A stretch of 64,000 nt of DNA from Candidatus Heimdallarchaeota archaeon LC_3 (lineage in GTDB: Archaea; Asgardarchaeota; Heimdallarchaeia; Hodarchaeales; LC-3). A model generated the notes under the pieces. The model saw nothing but the letters and a program-made list of their open reading frames with translations. It was not told the DNA's origin and did no database searches. Location of the stretch: contig MDVS01000016.1 in the NCBI GenBank assembly GCA_001940645.1, positions 47,814 through 111,813 of the forward strand. Reading direction: 5' to 3'. The position numbers were made by a program, and so were the translations under genes. Position 1 is the first letter of the stretch, and every line of letters starts with the position of its first letter. Shown one piece after another: positions 9,331 to 19,670 of this stretch.

Positions 9331-10818
9331 TTGAGTCTAAATAAATTCCATAGAAGTAAAATTTTAGCAACGATCGGTCCTTCAAGTAACAATCCTGAAG
9401 TATTCAAACAGTTATTAGAATCAGGTCTTAATGCTGTAAGACTTAATACATCTCATGGATCATTAGAAAGTCACAAAGTAAATATAAAAATGATTAGAGA
9501 AGTAAGTCCAGAAATTTCAGTCTTGGTTGACCTTCCAGGTATTAAAATAAGAACGGGGAATCTCGAAGAACCAATTTCAGTCAAACCTGGTGAACATGTA
9601 GTTTTTTATTATTCAGAATTATCTTCTCCAGACTATCAAGGGATATCTATTCCCATTGATTATAAAATAGTTGCAAAAAATGTTAAAGAAGGATCAAATA
9701 TATTTATAAATGATGGTATTTTACATTTCAAAATAGATTATATCGATGATGATGGAATTATATATTCTAAAGTAATTTCTGGAGGACTAATTGAGAGTAG
9801 AAAAGGGATCAATCTCCCTGGAATGAATTTAGGAATCAAAGTCCCAACAAGATCAGATATTGAACGAATCAATTTTGCTATAGATATTGATGCTGATTTT
9901 ATAGCAATTTCATTTGTTTCTGATAGGTCTGAAGTTCATGAAGTACGGAAGATAATTCAAAACAAAACAAACAAAAAAATTGGACTTATATCCAAGATTG
10001 AGAGAGAAGAGGCTTTAATGAATTTTTCAGGAATTTTAGAAGTTTCAGATGGAATAATGGTAGCACGAGGAGATTTAGGCGTAGAAATTGCTCCAGAGCG
10101 CGTCCCGGTAGAACAAAGAAGAATTATTTACGAATCAAACAAGTTTGCAAAACCTGTTATCGTAGCAACTCAAATTCTTGATTCAATGATCCGAAACCCA
10201 ATTGCTACAAGAGCAGAGATATCCGACATTTTCACAGCAGTAGATCAAGGTGCTGACACTCTAATGCTATCGGAAGAAACAGCTACTGGAAGATATCCTA
10301 TAAAAGCAGTTCAAGTTATGCATAAAACCGCTTTAGAAGCACATAATCAAATGCGGCGTCGAGAACCGGCTCATTACGATTCAGGATTAGGAGGATATGT
10401 TAGAATTCAAGAATTATTAGGTCATGCTATCAAAACAATGTCATATCAAGCAAGACAAGCTGGTAATCCCGCTAAAGCAATTTTTATACCTACGCGCCAT
10501 GGCACAACAGCGAAATTTATTGCAAAATACAGGCCACGAACTCCCTTAATTGCTGCTTCATCAGATCTTAAGGTTATTAGAAATTTAAATATGGTATGGG
10601 GCTTGCACAACTTATTCATTGAAGTTGAAAAGGACGAACAGGAGAGGGTATACCTTGGAGGATTAAGAAGTCCGTTGTTCAAAAATGCTATCCTTTTAAG
10701 TGTGGAAAAGGGATTAGTTGAAAAAGATGACATGATACTAGTCGTTAGTAGTTCTGCTGTATCTCCTGATTCACCAACCAACTTAGTCGGTGCATTTAAG
10801 GTAAGTGACCTTTTATGA
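9331..10818 (+). CDS. pyk: Pyruvate kinase
   Basis: Catalyses the last ATP-forming step of glycolysis, phosphoenolpyruvate + ADP to pyruvate + ATP. The 495-residue length is normal. Diagnostic motifs are all present: RSKILATIGPSS at the N-terminus, RLNTSHGS (Mg/ADP site), the B domain, LISKIERE with the catalytic Lys, VARGDLGVEIAPERVPVEQR, and the active-site helix MLSEETATGRYP. A C-terminal allosteric-type domain follows. The start is TTG; no in-frame ATG precedes the first conserved motif. The gene is followed by an LLM oxidoreductase 63 bp downstream on the same strand, possibly co-transcribed. Confidence 0.97.
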   Translation: MSLNKFHRSKILATIGPSSNNPEVFKQLLESGLNAVRLNTSHGSLESHKVNIKMIREVSPEISVLVDLPGIKIRTGNLEEPISVKPGEHVVFYYSELSSPDYQGISIPIDYKIVAKNVKEGSNIFINDGILHFKIDYIDDDGIIYSKVISGGLIESRKGINLPGMNLGIKVPTRSDIERINFAIDIDADFIAISFVSDRSEVHEVRKIIQNKTNKKIGLISKIEREEALMNFSGILEVSDGIMVARGDLGVEIAPERVPVEQRRIIYESNKFAKPVIVATQILDSMIRNPIATRAEISDIFTAVDQGADTLMLSEETATGRYPIKAVQVMHKTALEAHNQMRRREPAHYDSGLGGYVRIQELLGHAIKTMSYQARQAGNPAKAIFIPTRHGTTAKFIAKYRPRTPLIAASSDLKVIRNLNMVWGLHNLFIEVEKDEQERVYLGGLRSPLFKNAILLSVEKGLVEKDDMILVVSSSAVSPDSPTNLVGAFKVSDLL

Positions 10819-10881
10819 AGATCATTGAACCTAGTATGTTAATCAACAAAATACTGTAAAGAATAAAAATTGTGATTGAAC

Positions 10882-11847
10882 ATGAAAATTGGATTACAAA
10901 TACCAAATTTTACCTTTCCAAACGGACCTAAAGGATTTGCTGAAGATATCAAGAATATTGTGACTGCTGTTGATAATTCAGGTTTTAGTAGTTTATGGGT
11001 AATGGATCATTTTTTCCAAATCGGTGGAGAAGGACAACCACTCCTTGGTCCAGCTGAAGATGATATGCATGAAGGATATTCAATGTTGGGTTATATTGCA
11101 GGTTTAACATCAAACGTTAAACTAGGAACAATGGTAACAGGAAATATTTATCGAAATCCTGGTGTTCTGGCTAAAACAGTAACGACATTAGATATTTTGT
11201 CTAATGGAAGAGCTTATATGGGAATTGGAGCAGGTTGGATGCAACGAGAAGCAGAAGGGTTTGGAATTCCTTTTAATACATTTAAAATTCGTTTTGAAAA
11301 ACTCGAGGAAGCTCTTCAAATTATTAAACAGATGTGGAGTGACAACGATGGAGAATATAAAGGAAAATATTATAATTTTAAAGAAACAATGTGTCATCCA
11401 ATGCCTTTACAAAAACCACATCCTCCTATTTTAATTGGTGGAATGGGACCTAAAAAAACCCTTCGATTTGTTGCAAAATATGCTGATGGAACAAATTTAT
11501 TCGATGGTATGGGAATAGGAGCTGTAAAAAATGCAGTTAACAATTTAAAAGAACATTGTAGGACTGAAGAAAGAAATTATGATGAAATTGAAAAAACTAC
11601 TCTTGGCTCAGTTTTCTTAGGAAATTCCGAAATGCCTGATAGCTATGAAAGAGAACGAAAAACAGGAACAACCACACAAAAATTTACTGTCAAAGTTTTG
11701 AAAACTGCAAAAGATACTGTAGAGCATTTAAAGGAATTATCTGAAATTGGAATACAACATGCTATTTTTAACATGCGTGATCCCTACAACTTAAAAAATA
11801 TTGAAACATTTAGAGATGAGATTATTCCTGCTGTAAAGGATCTTTAA
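10882..11847 (+). CDS. LLM-class (luciferase-like) F420/flavin-dependent oxidoreductase
   Basis: A TIM-barrel member of the bacterial luciferase-like family, which in archaea usually uses coenzyme F420. Visible family features are MKIGLQIPNF at the start, FSSLWVMDHFFQIGG, LTSNVKLGTMVTGNIYRNPG (including the typical non-prolyl cis peptide region), LSNGRAYMGIGAGWMQREAE, HPPILIGGMGPKKTLR and a C-terminal helix. The ATG at 10882 is preferred to a TTG two codons upstream. Substrate unknown; such proteins range from F420-dependent dehydrogenases to monooxygenases. Confidence 0.9.
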   Translation: MKIGLQIPNFTFPNGPKGFAEDIKNIVTAVDNSGFSSLWVMDHFFQIGGEGQPLLGPAEDDMHEGYSMLGYIAGLTSNVKLGTMVTGNIYRNPGVLAKTVTTLDILSNGRAYMGIGAGWMQREAEGFGIPFNTFKIRFEKLEEALQIIKQMWSDNDGEYKGKYYNFKETMCHPMPLQKPHPPILIGGMGPKKTLRFVAKYADGTNLFDGMGIGAVKNAVNNLKEHCRTEERNYDEIEKTTLGSVFLGNSEMPDSYERERKTGTTTQKFTVKVLKTAKDTVEHLKELSEIGIQHAIFNMRDPYNLKNIETFRDEIIPAVKDL

Positions 11848-11919
11848 CCATCAAATCTTTCTATTATTAACTTTTATTCTTTTTTCCAAAAGCAATTATC
11901 TTATTCATTTAATATCTAT

Positions 11920-12824
11920 TCAATCTTGATTTCTTGGGTTCCATCCAGTAACTAATCCTTCATTCCAACTATCTAATAGTTTCATATCGTCTGAACTTAT
12001 TTGGAAGTCAAAAATTTCAGAATTCTGAATAATACGTTCTTTTTTTGATGATTTAGGTATCACGATAATGTTATGTTGTAATGGCCAACGAATTAAAATT
12101 TGAGCAGGAGTCTTGTTGTATTTTTCTGCCAATTCAAATAATTTTTGATCTTTCAATTTTCTTCCTTTAGTCAATGGACTGTATGCTTCTAGTTGAATAT
12201 TCTTTTCTTTACATAAGTCAAGAAGTTTTATATCGTATAAACATGGATTAAATTCCACCTGATTGACCATTGAAACTACGGGCGAGTGGTTAAGGAATTC
12301 TTCAAGATGTCAAGCCATGAAATTGCTAACTCCTATAGATTTAGCTTTACTACTATCAAGAATTTTTATCATCTCGTCCCAAGTTTGTAATCGTTTCCCT
12401 TCAACTGGCCAATGCATTAATAATAAATCTACGAAATCTAATTGTAATTTTTTCAAACTGATATCAAATGAAGGAATAGTTTCTTTGCCTTGATTACCAT
12501 TCCAAATTTTTATAGTAATAAATACGCCATCCCTATCAATTTTCAACTCTTTAAGAGCAGAACCCAAATCTTCCTCATTTCGATAGATTTGTGTTGTATC
12601 AAAATGCCTATAATTCGATTCAAATGCCTATAATTCGATTCAAATGCCTATAATTCGATTCAAATGCCTATAATTCGATTCAAATGCCTATAATTCGATT
12701 CAAATGCCCGTTTTACAGAATTTTGGGTTTCTTGACCAAGTTTTGTTTGATATAGACCTAATCCAAATAAAGGCATTTTTACACCATTATTTAACGTTAC
12801 TGTACTAGAAATATCTAAAACCAC
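11920..12824 (-). pseudogene. Aldo/keto reductase, broken by a TGA and a tandem-repeat frameshift
   Basis: The reading can be followed over a full aldo-keto reductase of about 275 residues. It runs from a probable GTG start at 12824 (VLDISSTVTLNNGVKMP) through LLLMHWPVEGKR, IGVSNF and VNQVEFNPCL to IRWPLQHNIIVIPKSSKKER. There are two lesions. First, a 20 bp unit at 12604-12703 is present five times; one copy restores the family sequence (SNYRHFDTTQIYRNEEDLG), so the four extra copies add 80 bp and shift the frame. Second, an in-frame TGA at 12310-12312 interrupts VSNFMA-stop-HLEEFLNHSPVVSMVNQ, with the same frame continuing on both sides. This is a true pseudogene unless the repeat number varies within the population. 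Confidence 0.88.
12604..12703. repeat. Five perfect tandem copies of a 20 bp unit
   Basis: The unit atgcctataattcgattcaa is repeated five times without a mismatch. It lies inside the aldo-keto reductase coding region. Since 20 is not a multiple of three, each copy changes the frame. Perfect identity points to a recent expansion. Confidence 0.97.
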
Positions 12825-12989
12825 ATTAATTATCTCTAAATTATAAATAATTATTTAAAACTAATATGAATTTAAAAATCGTTGGAATTTAAAAGAACAT
12901 AGATTAATCTAAAAAAAAGTACTAATTTACATATTTGACTTAAATCATTATATCCTTATTATTATTAAGATAAAATTGATTTTTTATCT

Positions 12990-13664
12990 ATGTCAATGGA
13001 ATCTACTGAACAAGATGTAGAAAAGATTGGTACTTATTTCAGTGAAATGTCTCATGTATTTCTTGAAGAGTACAAAAATAAAGGATTGAAAAAGCATACA
13101 AAAATAATTCTTGATTTTTTTAAAGACAAAGACCTATCTGATGATGTAGTAGTAGAATTAGGATGTGGAGTTGGAGGGTTGTTATATAAATTCCTCGAAT
13201 TAGGTGCCAAAAATTCATATGGGATTGATTTATCTGAATCCATGATCGAAAATGCTAAGGAATTAGCAAAAGCACTAAATTTCAAAGAAAAAACAAATTT
13301 CTTTATAGGAGATTTTAATTCCTTAAGTAAGGGAGTTTTACCAATAAATCAAGCTGATGTTGTAGTTGCAGATCGAGTACTTTGCTGCTCTCCTGTACCA
13401 CTAGAAATATTACAAAGTATGATAAATTTTAAGCCAAAATACCTTATCGTGGTACAACCAAGAAAGAATATTTTAAGCAAACTGTATATGGCTTTAAGAA
13501 TATGGTTACGCCATCTTAGATACAAAGTCAAACACCATGATCAAGAGACTCCTTATATGCCAGTAAAAGAATATGATAAATTATGCGAAGATAATAATTA
13601 TAAGAGAGTTTTACAAAAATTCCGTTATGGTTGGGAAATTGTTATTTATCAGAAAAATAAATAA
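12990..13664 (+). CDS. Class I SAM-dependent methyltransferase
   Basis: A 224-residue Rossmann-fold methyltransferase. Motif I is VVELGCGVGGLLYKF (about residues 51-65), followed by the acidic SAM-ribose contact SYGIDLSESMIENAKE. A motif II-like ADVVVADRVLCCSPVPLEIL comes next. The C-terminal part is basic and has a hydrophobic stretch (LSKLYMALRIWLRHLRY), which may contact a membrane or a hydrophobic substrate. The methyl acceptor cannot be inferred. The gene converges on the S9 peptidase with a 12 bp gap, so its terminator must overlap the convergent gene's end. Confidence 0.88.
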   Translation: MSMESTEQDVEKIGTYFSEMSHVFLEEYKNKGLKKHTKIILDFFKDKDLSDDVVVELGCGVGGLLYKFLELGAKNSYGIDLSESMIENAKELAKALNFKEKTNFFIGDFNSLSKGVLPINQADVVVADRVLCCSPVPLEILQSMINFKPKYLIVVQPRKNILSKLYMALRIWLRHLRYKVKHHDQETPYMPVKEYDKLCEDNNYKRVLQKFRYGWEIVIYQKNK

Positions 13665-13676
13665 CTTCATCTTAAA

Positions 13677-15635
13677 TTAAACATATTTAAGAAAAAATGA
13701 AGTTATTTTTTCATAGCAATCAATTTTATTTTTAATTTTAATGACATCATGCCCTTCATCTTCATAAATCACCATTTCTACTTCTTTACCGGCTTTACGC
13801 AATTTTTGAACAATCTCTTCTGATTCTTGAACAAGAATTCTTGGATCATTTCTTCCCTGTATAACTAACATAGGAGCTTTTAATTGATCTAAGTATGTTT
13901 TGGGTGAACGTTCAACTAAAAATTTGTTATCTTCCTCATTCTCAGGATCACCCATCATTTTTTTCATACCCACTTTCCACGAACTTGGTAATCGGTTGTA
14001 GAATCCGATTAAATCATATGGACCAAACATATCACAACCAGCAGTCCAGAAAACCGGATTTTTGCTTAAAAGATATAAAGTCATAAAACCTCCATAGGAT
14101 CGTCCAAATACAAACCTCTTAGTTGAATCGATCAATGGATCGTTTTTCAGGAATTTTAAACCCTCTATATGATCTTTGTAATCTCCTCCACCCCAATCTT
14201 TATACACACGGCTCATATAATCATGTCCATATCCAGTACTCCCTCTAACATTTGGAACAAAAACGCAAAAACCATGTAAAGTAAGATATTGAATAATAGG
14301 CATGCTAAATGAAGTAAAGTCAGGTCTTTCCTGAACTGTTGGTCCCCCATGTATATAAATAACCAGGGGGCGTGGTCCTTCAAATCCAAGCTTCTCAGCA
14401 GGTCGGTATAATCGAGCAGAAATCTTAAATTCATCAAAACTCTTAAAATTTGCAGATTCTCCTTCTGAAAGATACTCTTTTGGGATTCCTAAGACTCTTT
14501 CCGAAGTCATCTGAGTAATTAAATTTTTAATATTAGTTGTATCGATAAGGAATATTTGTGATGGCATTAATGCTTTTGTCAAGGATAGAACGAATTCGTC
14601 TGGAATTTTTCTATGAGAGTCAATCATCTTTATTTTATCATAACTAATACCTAAACTCACACCATTCGTTAGAGGTATATCAAAACCTACCAAATTTCTT
14701 AAAATTTGAATAACATGTTTTTCATTTTCAGATACATATTCACCAACGTAAATATAGCTAACACCATCAATATTATAGGATAATAAAAAAATATTACCCT
14801 TAACGTGATCTAAACTATTAAATTCGCCTATCCCAGTATGTAATAATCCCTTTATTGGAACATCAGAAATTTCCCTAGGATTTTTAACATCAAATCTGAG
14901 GATACCATATGTATCAGTTAGCATATGGCTCATTCCGATAATAGCATTATCCTCTTCGATGAAAAAAGTGTTTTTAAAAGATATTTTTTTATAATCAGCA
15001 GTTCTATCATCAGGAGGTAACCCAAGTAATAATGATCTTTCTTTTCTATTAGTAATTAAATATAAAACTTCATCTGCTAGACCATAATTTTCTGAAACTA
15101 AAATTTTGTTATAATAAGCAGAAAAACCGATTACAAATAATCCTGAAGGAGTTCTTCCAAAGGAAATTATTTCACCTGTTTCGATATTTGCAAGTATTAA
15201 TTCATAACCAGGATTGATTCGGTCATCAATATTAAAAAAAGCAAAATTATTTTCATGATCAACCTCTTGTAAATTAACTTGAAAATTTTTATACTTGTCT
15301 TCAAATAAGGGACTAGGTACTCCTCCTGTGTACATAGATACAAGGAAGGGCTGATAAAGCTCGTTCCCATTCTCATCTATCATTACAATAAGTTTATTCA
15401 GTTTTGGAAAAATTTCGTAGCTAGCACTGGTATGCATAATATGAGGATTCTGAAGTGCTATCGTCTCTGGAATCATAGGAACTGGTAAGGAACCCTCTTT
15501 CTTCATTTCATATAACGAATAATGACCAATTAAATTTGATATGAAAAAAATTGTGTCTTCGTAAATTTTCGGCTCAAGAAATTGTCTTGCTGATAATAGA
15601 GAGCCAATAGGAAAATTTTTATTTAGTTCAGACAT
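13677..15635 (-). CDS. S9-family serine peptidase (acylaminoacyl-peptidase-like)
   Basis: A 652-residue protein: an N-terminal beta-propeller-like region of about 400 residues, then an alpha/beta-hydrolase catalytic domain. The nucleophile motif is GRSYGGFMTLYLL (Ser513). The acid lies in VIQGRNDPRI (Asp597) and the histidine in YEDEGHDV (His629), the order and spacing of the prolyl oligopeptidase clan. LVIYIHGGPTVQERPDF supplies the oxyanion region. It has no signal peptide, so it probably acts in the cytoplasm on short peptides. A second S9 enzyme, of the prolyl oligopeptidase type, is encoded at 55039-57084. Confidence 0.93.
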   Translation of the reverse strand: MSELNKNFPIGSLLSARQFLEPKIYEDTIFFISNLIGHYSLYEMKKEGSLPVPMIPETIALQNPHIMHTSASYEIFPKLNKLIVMIDENGNELYQPFLVSMYTGGVPSPLFEDKYKNFQVNLQEVDHENNFAFFNIDDRINPGYELILANIETGEIISFGRTPSGLFVIGFSAYYNKILVSENYGLADEVLYLITNRKERSLLLGLPPDDRTADYKKISFKNTFFIEEDNAIIGMSHMLTDTYGILRFDVKNPREISDVPIKGLLHTGIGEFNSLDHVKGNIFLLSYNIDGVSYIYVGEYVSENEKHVIQILRNLVGFDIPLTNGVSLGISYDKIKMIDSHRKIPDEFVLSLTKALMPSQIFLIDTTNIKNLITQMTSERVLGIPKEYLSEGESANFKSFDEFKISARLYRPAEKLGFEGPRPLVIYIHGGPTVQERPDFTSFSMPIIQYLTLHGFCVFVPNVRGSTGYGHDYMSRVYKDWGGGDYKDHIEGLKFLKNDPLIDSTKRFVFGRSYGGFMTLYLLSKNPVFWTAGCDMFGPYDLIGFYNRLPSSWKVGMKKMMGDPENEEDNKFLVERSPKTYLDQLKAPMLVIQGRNDPRILVQESEEIVQKLRKAGKEVEMVIYEDEGHDVIKIKNKIDCYEKITSFFLKYV

Positions 15636-15777
15636 AATTATCGAGAAAACATTAACTTAATTAAATATTTTAGTATTTATTTAAAGAATTAACAAAAATC
15701 TTGATATACTAAATACTTTTAAAAATGTAAATTAAATTAATTGGGAAATCAATTTCACTAATTAAAAAGTGTTTATA

Positions 15778-16020
15778 ATGAAAAAAATTGATATTTATGA
15801 GAATTATATCGCTAAATTAGGTGTATTAGTTATTCATTTGATCAACCATGGTTTTTAAGGAAAGGAAATACTTCATATTAAAAGGAGTATTACTGATTTT
15901 GAACAAATAGTTGAAAGTGTACAAATTGAAAGAAATGAAGTGGAATTAGTAAAAAGGGACGTAAAGTCGATATAAAAGTTATTGAAAGAGTTCGAGAATA
16001 CGATGAAGTATTTAAAATAG
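15778..16020 (+). pseudogene. Remnant of a small coiled-coil protein with two in-frame TAA stops
   Basis: One frame of 81 codons reads MKKIDIYENYIAKLGVLVIH..., then a TAA at 15856-15858, then GKEILHIKRSITDFEQIVES and a charged helix, a second TAA at 15973-15975, and KLLKEFENTMKYLK before a TAG. The helical, charged character is maintained across both stops in the same frame, which suggests a decayed small gene rather than chance. No family is recognised. It could also be non-coding. Confidence 0.4.
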
Positions 16021-16087
16021 AATAATTTAGTTCTAATTGTCTCAATTTCGAATAATTTTTTTTGAATCATCCTATATACGATTGAAA

Positions 16088-16936
16088 ATGACTATAACAC
16101 TTGAAAATATTGAAATATTGACTACTAAAGGTTTTGAATTAGGAGGATTAATATTCAAACCAATTGTGGAAAACAATAATAAAAATCTCATACTTATTGG
16201 ATCTGCAACAGGAATAAAATATACATATTATAAAAAATTAGCAAATTATTTCGTAGAAAAAGGTTTTCAAGTCCTTTTATTTGACTATTCTGGAATAGGA
16301 CAGTCTTTATATAAACCAATTCGAAAAATTAAGACGAATATGGAAGATTGGGGAAAAATAGACTTACAAGCAGTTATTAATTGGATTAAGAACAATTTTA
16401 CATATGAAGAGTTTTACTATATTGGTCATTCGGTTGGAGGGCAATTAGTGGGTTTATTAGATGATCCCAATATTTTTGATAAATTAATTTTTGTTACATC
16501 ACAAAATGGTTACTGGAGATATTATACGAAAAAGAAATACCTCTATGCAATCGCTTATAGAACTGTTTGGCCATTTTTAACTTGGTTATTTGGATATCTA
16601 CCAAGTAAGCGAATGATTGGAGAAAATTTACCTAAAGGAGTAGCACTGCAATGGGTTTCTTGGTTGAAAAGCAAGAACTATTTATTTGATCATATTAATT
16701 CTAAAGGGTACGAATTGCTCACTAAACCGCTTTTAGCATTCTCTTTTACCGATGATCATTATGCACCGCCACCTGCTGTAGAAAATTTAATGACGCATTA
16801 CACTAATACCCAACTTACGCTCAAATCATATAAACCGGAAGATTTGGGAAGAAAGAAAATTGGCCATTTCGGATTTTTCCGTGAAGAGAATAAGGACACA
16901 TTATGGAAAGAGGTTCTTGATTTTTTCAGTAATTAA
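16088..16936 (+). CDS. Alpha/beta hydrolase (COG4757-like)
   Basis: A 282-residue serine hydrolase. It has LIGSATGIKYTYYKKLANYF near the N-terminus, GFQVLLFDYSGIGQS, the nucleophile elbow YYIGHSVGGQLVG, an acid in AFSFTDDHYAPP and a histidine in KKIGHFGFFR near the C-terminus. This arrangement matches a family of predicted alpha/beta hydrolases of unknown substrate. The ATG at 16088 is preferred; an upstream in-frame TTG at 16037 would add a 17-residue extension that the family lacks. Confidence 0.85.
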   Translation: MTITLENIEILTTKGFELGGLIFKPIVENNNKNLILIGSATGIKYTYYKKLANYFVEKGFQVLLFDYSGIGQSLYKPIRKIKTNMEDWGKIDLQAVINWIKNNFTYEEFYYIGHSVGGQLVGLLDDPNIFDKLIFVTSQNGYWRYYTKKKYLYAIAYRTVWPFLTWLFGYLPSKRMIGENLPKGVALQWVSWLKSKNYLFDHINSKGYELLTKPLLAFSFTDDHYAPPPAVENLMTHYTNTQLTLKSYKPEDLGRKKIGHFGFFREENKDTLWKEVLDFFSN

Positions 16937-17160
16937 ATTAAAGGAAATGAAAAAAAATGCGAGATCCATCTGATATTAAAATTCTCTGTAAATTGGTGGA
17001 ATAATCGGACTAAATGGAATGGTTTTGGTTTATTTTTAAAATAAATTCAATTTATATAAAATAGGAATTTAATTGATAGTTTTGCGCACAAGGAGAAAGT
17101 TCTGAAGTAAATTATTACAAAACTAGTAATCTCTTAATAAAATCAGAAATTTATGATTTT

Positions 17161-17787
17161 TCATTCCCTATACTTATTTACAAAAAGATCAGCAGTTTTT
17201 TGAGTTACAGGATTATTATTTGAACATAGCTTTTCAACATATTTATAAATTTTATCTTGTTGTTGAGAAATTGAATAAAACATATTAAATGCTTCAATCA
17301 CATCATTTTTTACTATATCTAATTGATGATGATCTTTATCATCAATATTTAGAAATAATTTTATTATTTCATCTTGTAATTCAGGAAGAGTTAGTGCAAT
17401 TTTGCCTAATGCTTTAATTACTGCTTTTATCAGTGGTAATTCCTTTGACTTAGTAAAAAGAACAAATTGATTGAATAAGGCTGAGAATTTTTTTTCTTTA
17501 TCCAATTTCACTAAATTAGCTATAATTTTAACACCAATGATCTGATGAAATGAATTCGAACTTTCTACAAGATCAGAAAAATAGTCCCAATGAGAGTATA
17601 ACAGAGCAGGTTGGATGTGGCTTAATATCAGTATTATTTGATAGCAATTATTCCGTAATGTATCATTTTTATCTGTTAAAAAATCAAGAACTTGTTCTAA
17701 TGATTTTGAAGACTCCTTAACAACAGAAATTATTTTTTCAATGTCAATGTCCTTATTAGATAATATTGAGTCAGATAATTCAGCCAT
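17161..17787 (-). CDS. HEAT-repeat-like helical protein
   Basis: A 208-residue all-helical protein with degenerate HEAT/ARM-like units. Examples are EQVLDFLTDKNDTLRNNCYQ, QIIGVKIIANLVKLDKEKKF, LIKAVIKALGKIALTLPELQ and the C-terminal VTQKTADLFVNKY. Such repeats usually bind proteins. The gene begins 42 bp after the end of the interrupted OLD-like nuclease gene on the same strand, so the two were probably one transcription unit and this may be its partner. No enzymatic motif is visible. Confidence 0.6.
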   Translation of the reverse strand: MAELSDSILSNKDIDIEKIISVVKESSKSLEQVLDFLTDKNDTLRNNCYQIILILSHIQPALLYSHWDYFSDLVESSNSFHQIIGVKIIANLVKLDKEKKFSALFNQFVLFTKSKELPLIKAVIKALGKIALTLPELQDEIIKLFLNIDDKDHHQLDIVKNDVIEAFNMFYSISQQQDKIYKYVEKLCSNNNPVTQKTADLFVNKYRE

Positions 17788-17829
17788 TTCCTCATCCCGA
17801 CGTATAATTATTACAATAAATGTTGATAT

Positions 17830-19539
17830 TTAGTCTTCGCTTATGATCCATGCAATTTTTCTAAAAATGTGAATTAATTTATTAGGAATGTCACCATATT
17901 TAAATTCTTGAGCAATAGCTTTTGCAATTTGAGAATTATATGATTCTTCTTTGAGTTTCCCCTTCCCAAATTCTCCATAAATTTTTATCATTACTTCTTT
18001 ATCAGACATTTTGTTTCTTAACTTTTTAACACGTTTTAATAACGCTTGCTCATTGGCTTTAAATGCTTTAGCTACTGCTTTTGGGTTGTTCAGCATGATA
18101 CTCTCAATACAGGGTTCATTGAGCTTGAAGAAAGAATTATCACCAAAGACCCTCTCAAAAGAATTCTGAATTTTATAAAAAAGTCTCGGGTCACTTTCGT
18201 GTGTATCACCATCAACTAGTGCAAATGCTTTGCTTCTTACGAATTTTTCTTTGAGAATCCTCACACTAATCACAAAACTCATTTTAGTCCAACAATCAAT
18301 AGGAATAAATGAAATTCTTGGAATGCGATTTGCATAAAAAAATTGATTGCTTTGTCTCTCCGATCTTTCCTTTTCAATTCCCATTTGTACTATATTGAAC
18401 CATGTTTCTAAAACTGTTTTATCAATATATCCTTCAAGGAAAATGACTGCATCAGCTGAGAGACTATCTGACGGACGAATGCCCAATGTTTTCACAAGTA
18501 ATTCTATATCACTGTTATCAGTGGAATCGATTCTTTTTAACGACGTAACATTTTTATCCAAAATACCTAAATAAAGGTCTCCTATTAAAAATCTTAATGA
18601 AGCTGTACTAAAAATAATTTGATTTATAGAAACATTGTCAATTAATAAATCTGCTAAAGCACGTTGTTCTCTTGCTTGTAAATAAATTTCTGGATCATCT
18701 ATTACTAGTATATGTCCAATATCTCTAAATTTTGGATCGACCAGATACGAAATTATTCTTAACAATCTTTTGGTTCCTCGACTTAGATATCGTAAAGGAA
18801 GCAAACTTTCTGTTTTTGTTCGTGACAAATATATAAAATGCTGATGTTCATCGATTTCGTTCTCTATACTCAGAAATTCACATGGTTCATCCTAAACTTG
18901 AGAAACATAACGCTGAAAAATGTTTTTCACATAATGGTCGTTAAGTAAGTGGTAAATATCCTCTTCTAAATCGATTAATAATTCATCTTTAAGAGGTATT
19001 ATGAATGATTGTCCAATTAATTCATGCCAAAATTGTCTTTCTGTTTTAGGAAGATCTAACCATGATACATTTGAAAAAAAGTTTTTATTATAAATCCCCA
19101 ATTTTCTGCTTAAATGGTTTGATTGAGAATCAAAGCTTAGTTCAAGAATTATTAATTCTGGATTTATTTCGTTTATTTGTAATTCAATAGGACTATTGGA
19201 TCCCTGGAAAATACTTAAATCCTTTTGATTTGATATTTCAAAAGTATATTTAGCATAAATTGATCCATTTGTTAATATGTTATTTAGAATGTTTGGATCA
19301 GGAATTTTAGCAATAGTTTCATAATATAATTTTTTTTTCAAACTTGCAGTATCATGTTCTTGCGCTAACAATTCTGCATTCCAAAATAATTCAAGTGAAA
19401 GTAATAAATTACTTTTGCCTACTGATACTCCACCTAAAATTCCTGTCAATCCATTAAAAGTCAATTTTATGTCCTTTATACTTCGGAAATTCTTAACTTC
19501 TAGTTCCTTCAATCGCAAATTCGAATAATCAACTCTCAA
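17830..19539 (-). pseudogene. OLD-family ATPase/TOPRIM nuclease interrupted by one amber codon
   Basis: One continuous frame of about 569 codons with a single TAG at 18892-18894. Before the stop is the N-lobe of an SMC/OLD-type ATPase: KELEVKNFRSIKDIKLTF and Walker A GGVSVGKSN. After it the frame continues without a shift (DEPCEFLSIENEIDEHQHF) into a signature-like LSRGTKRLLRII, Walker B HILVIDDPEIYLQ and STASLRFLI. A TOPRIM domain follows: AVIFLEGYIDK and AFALVDGDTHE. OLD nucleases cut DNA and several serve in anti-phage defence. The start is a TTG at 19539. It is either a nonsense-inactivated gene, two separately translated halves (a TTG exists 22 codons past the stop), or a readthrough case. 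A HEAT-like gene follows directly. Confidence 0.8.
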
Positions 19540-19670
19540 TTTCTGTTATAAACTTGGATCAGATCAGAAACAATAAAATTAGTGAATTCTAAGAAAAATA
19601 TCTCATAATGATTTTTAAGATTATAGATAACCCTATAATAATTTTAAAAATTTTGAATGATATTAGCTAA

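Noticed and set aside
10446..10781. Minus-strand open frame across the end of pyruvate kinase
   Set aside because: It overlaps a conserved enzyme over its whole length and matches no family.
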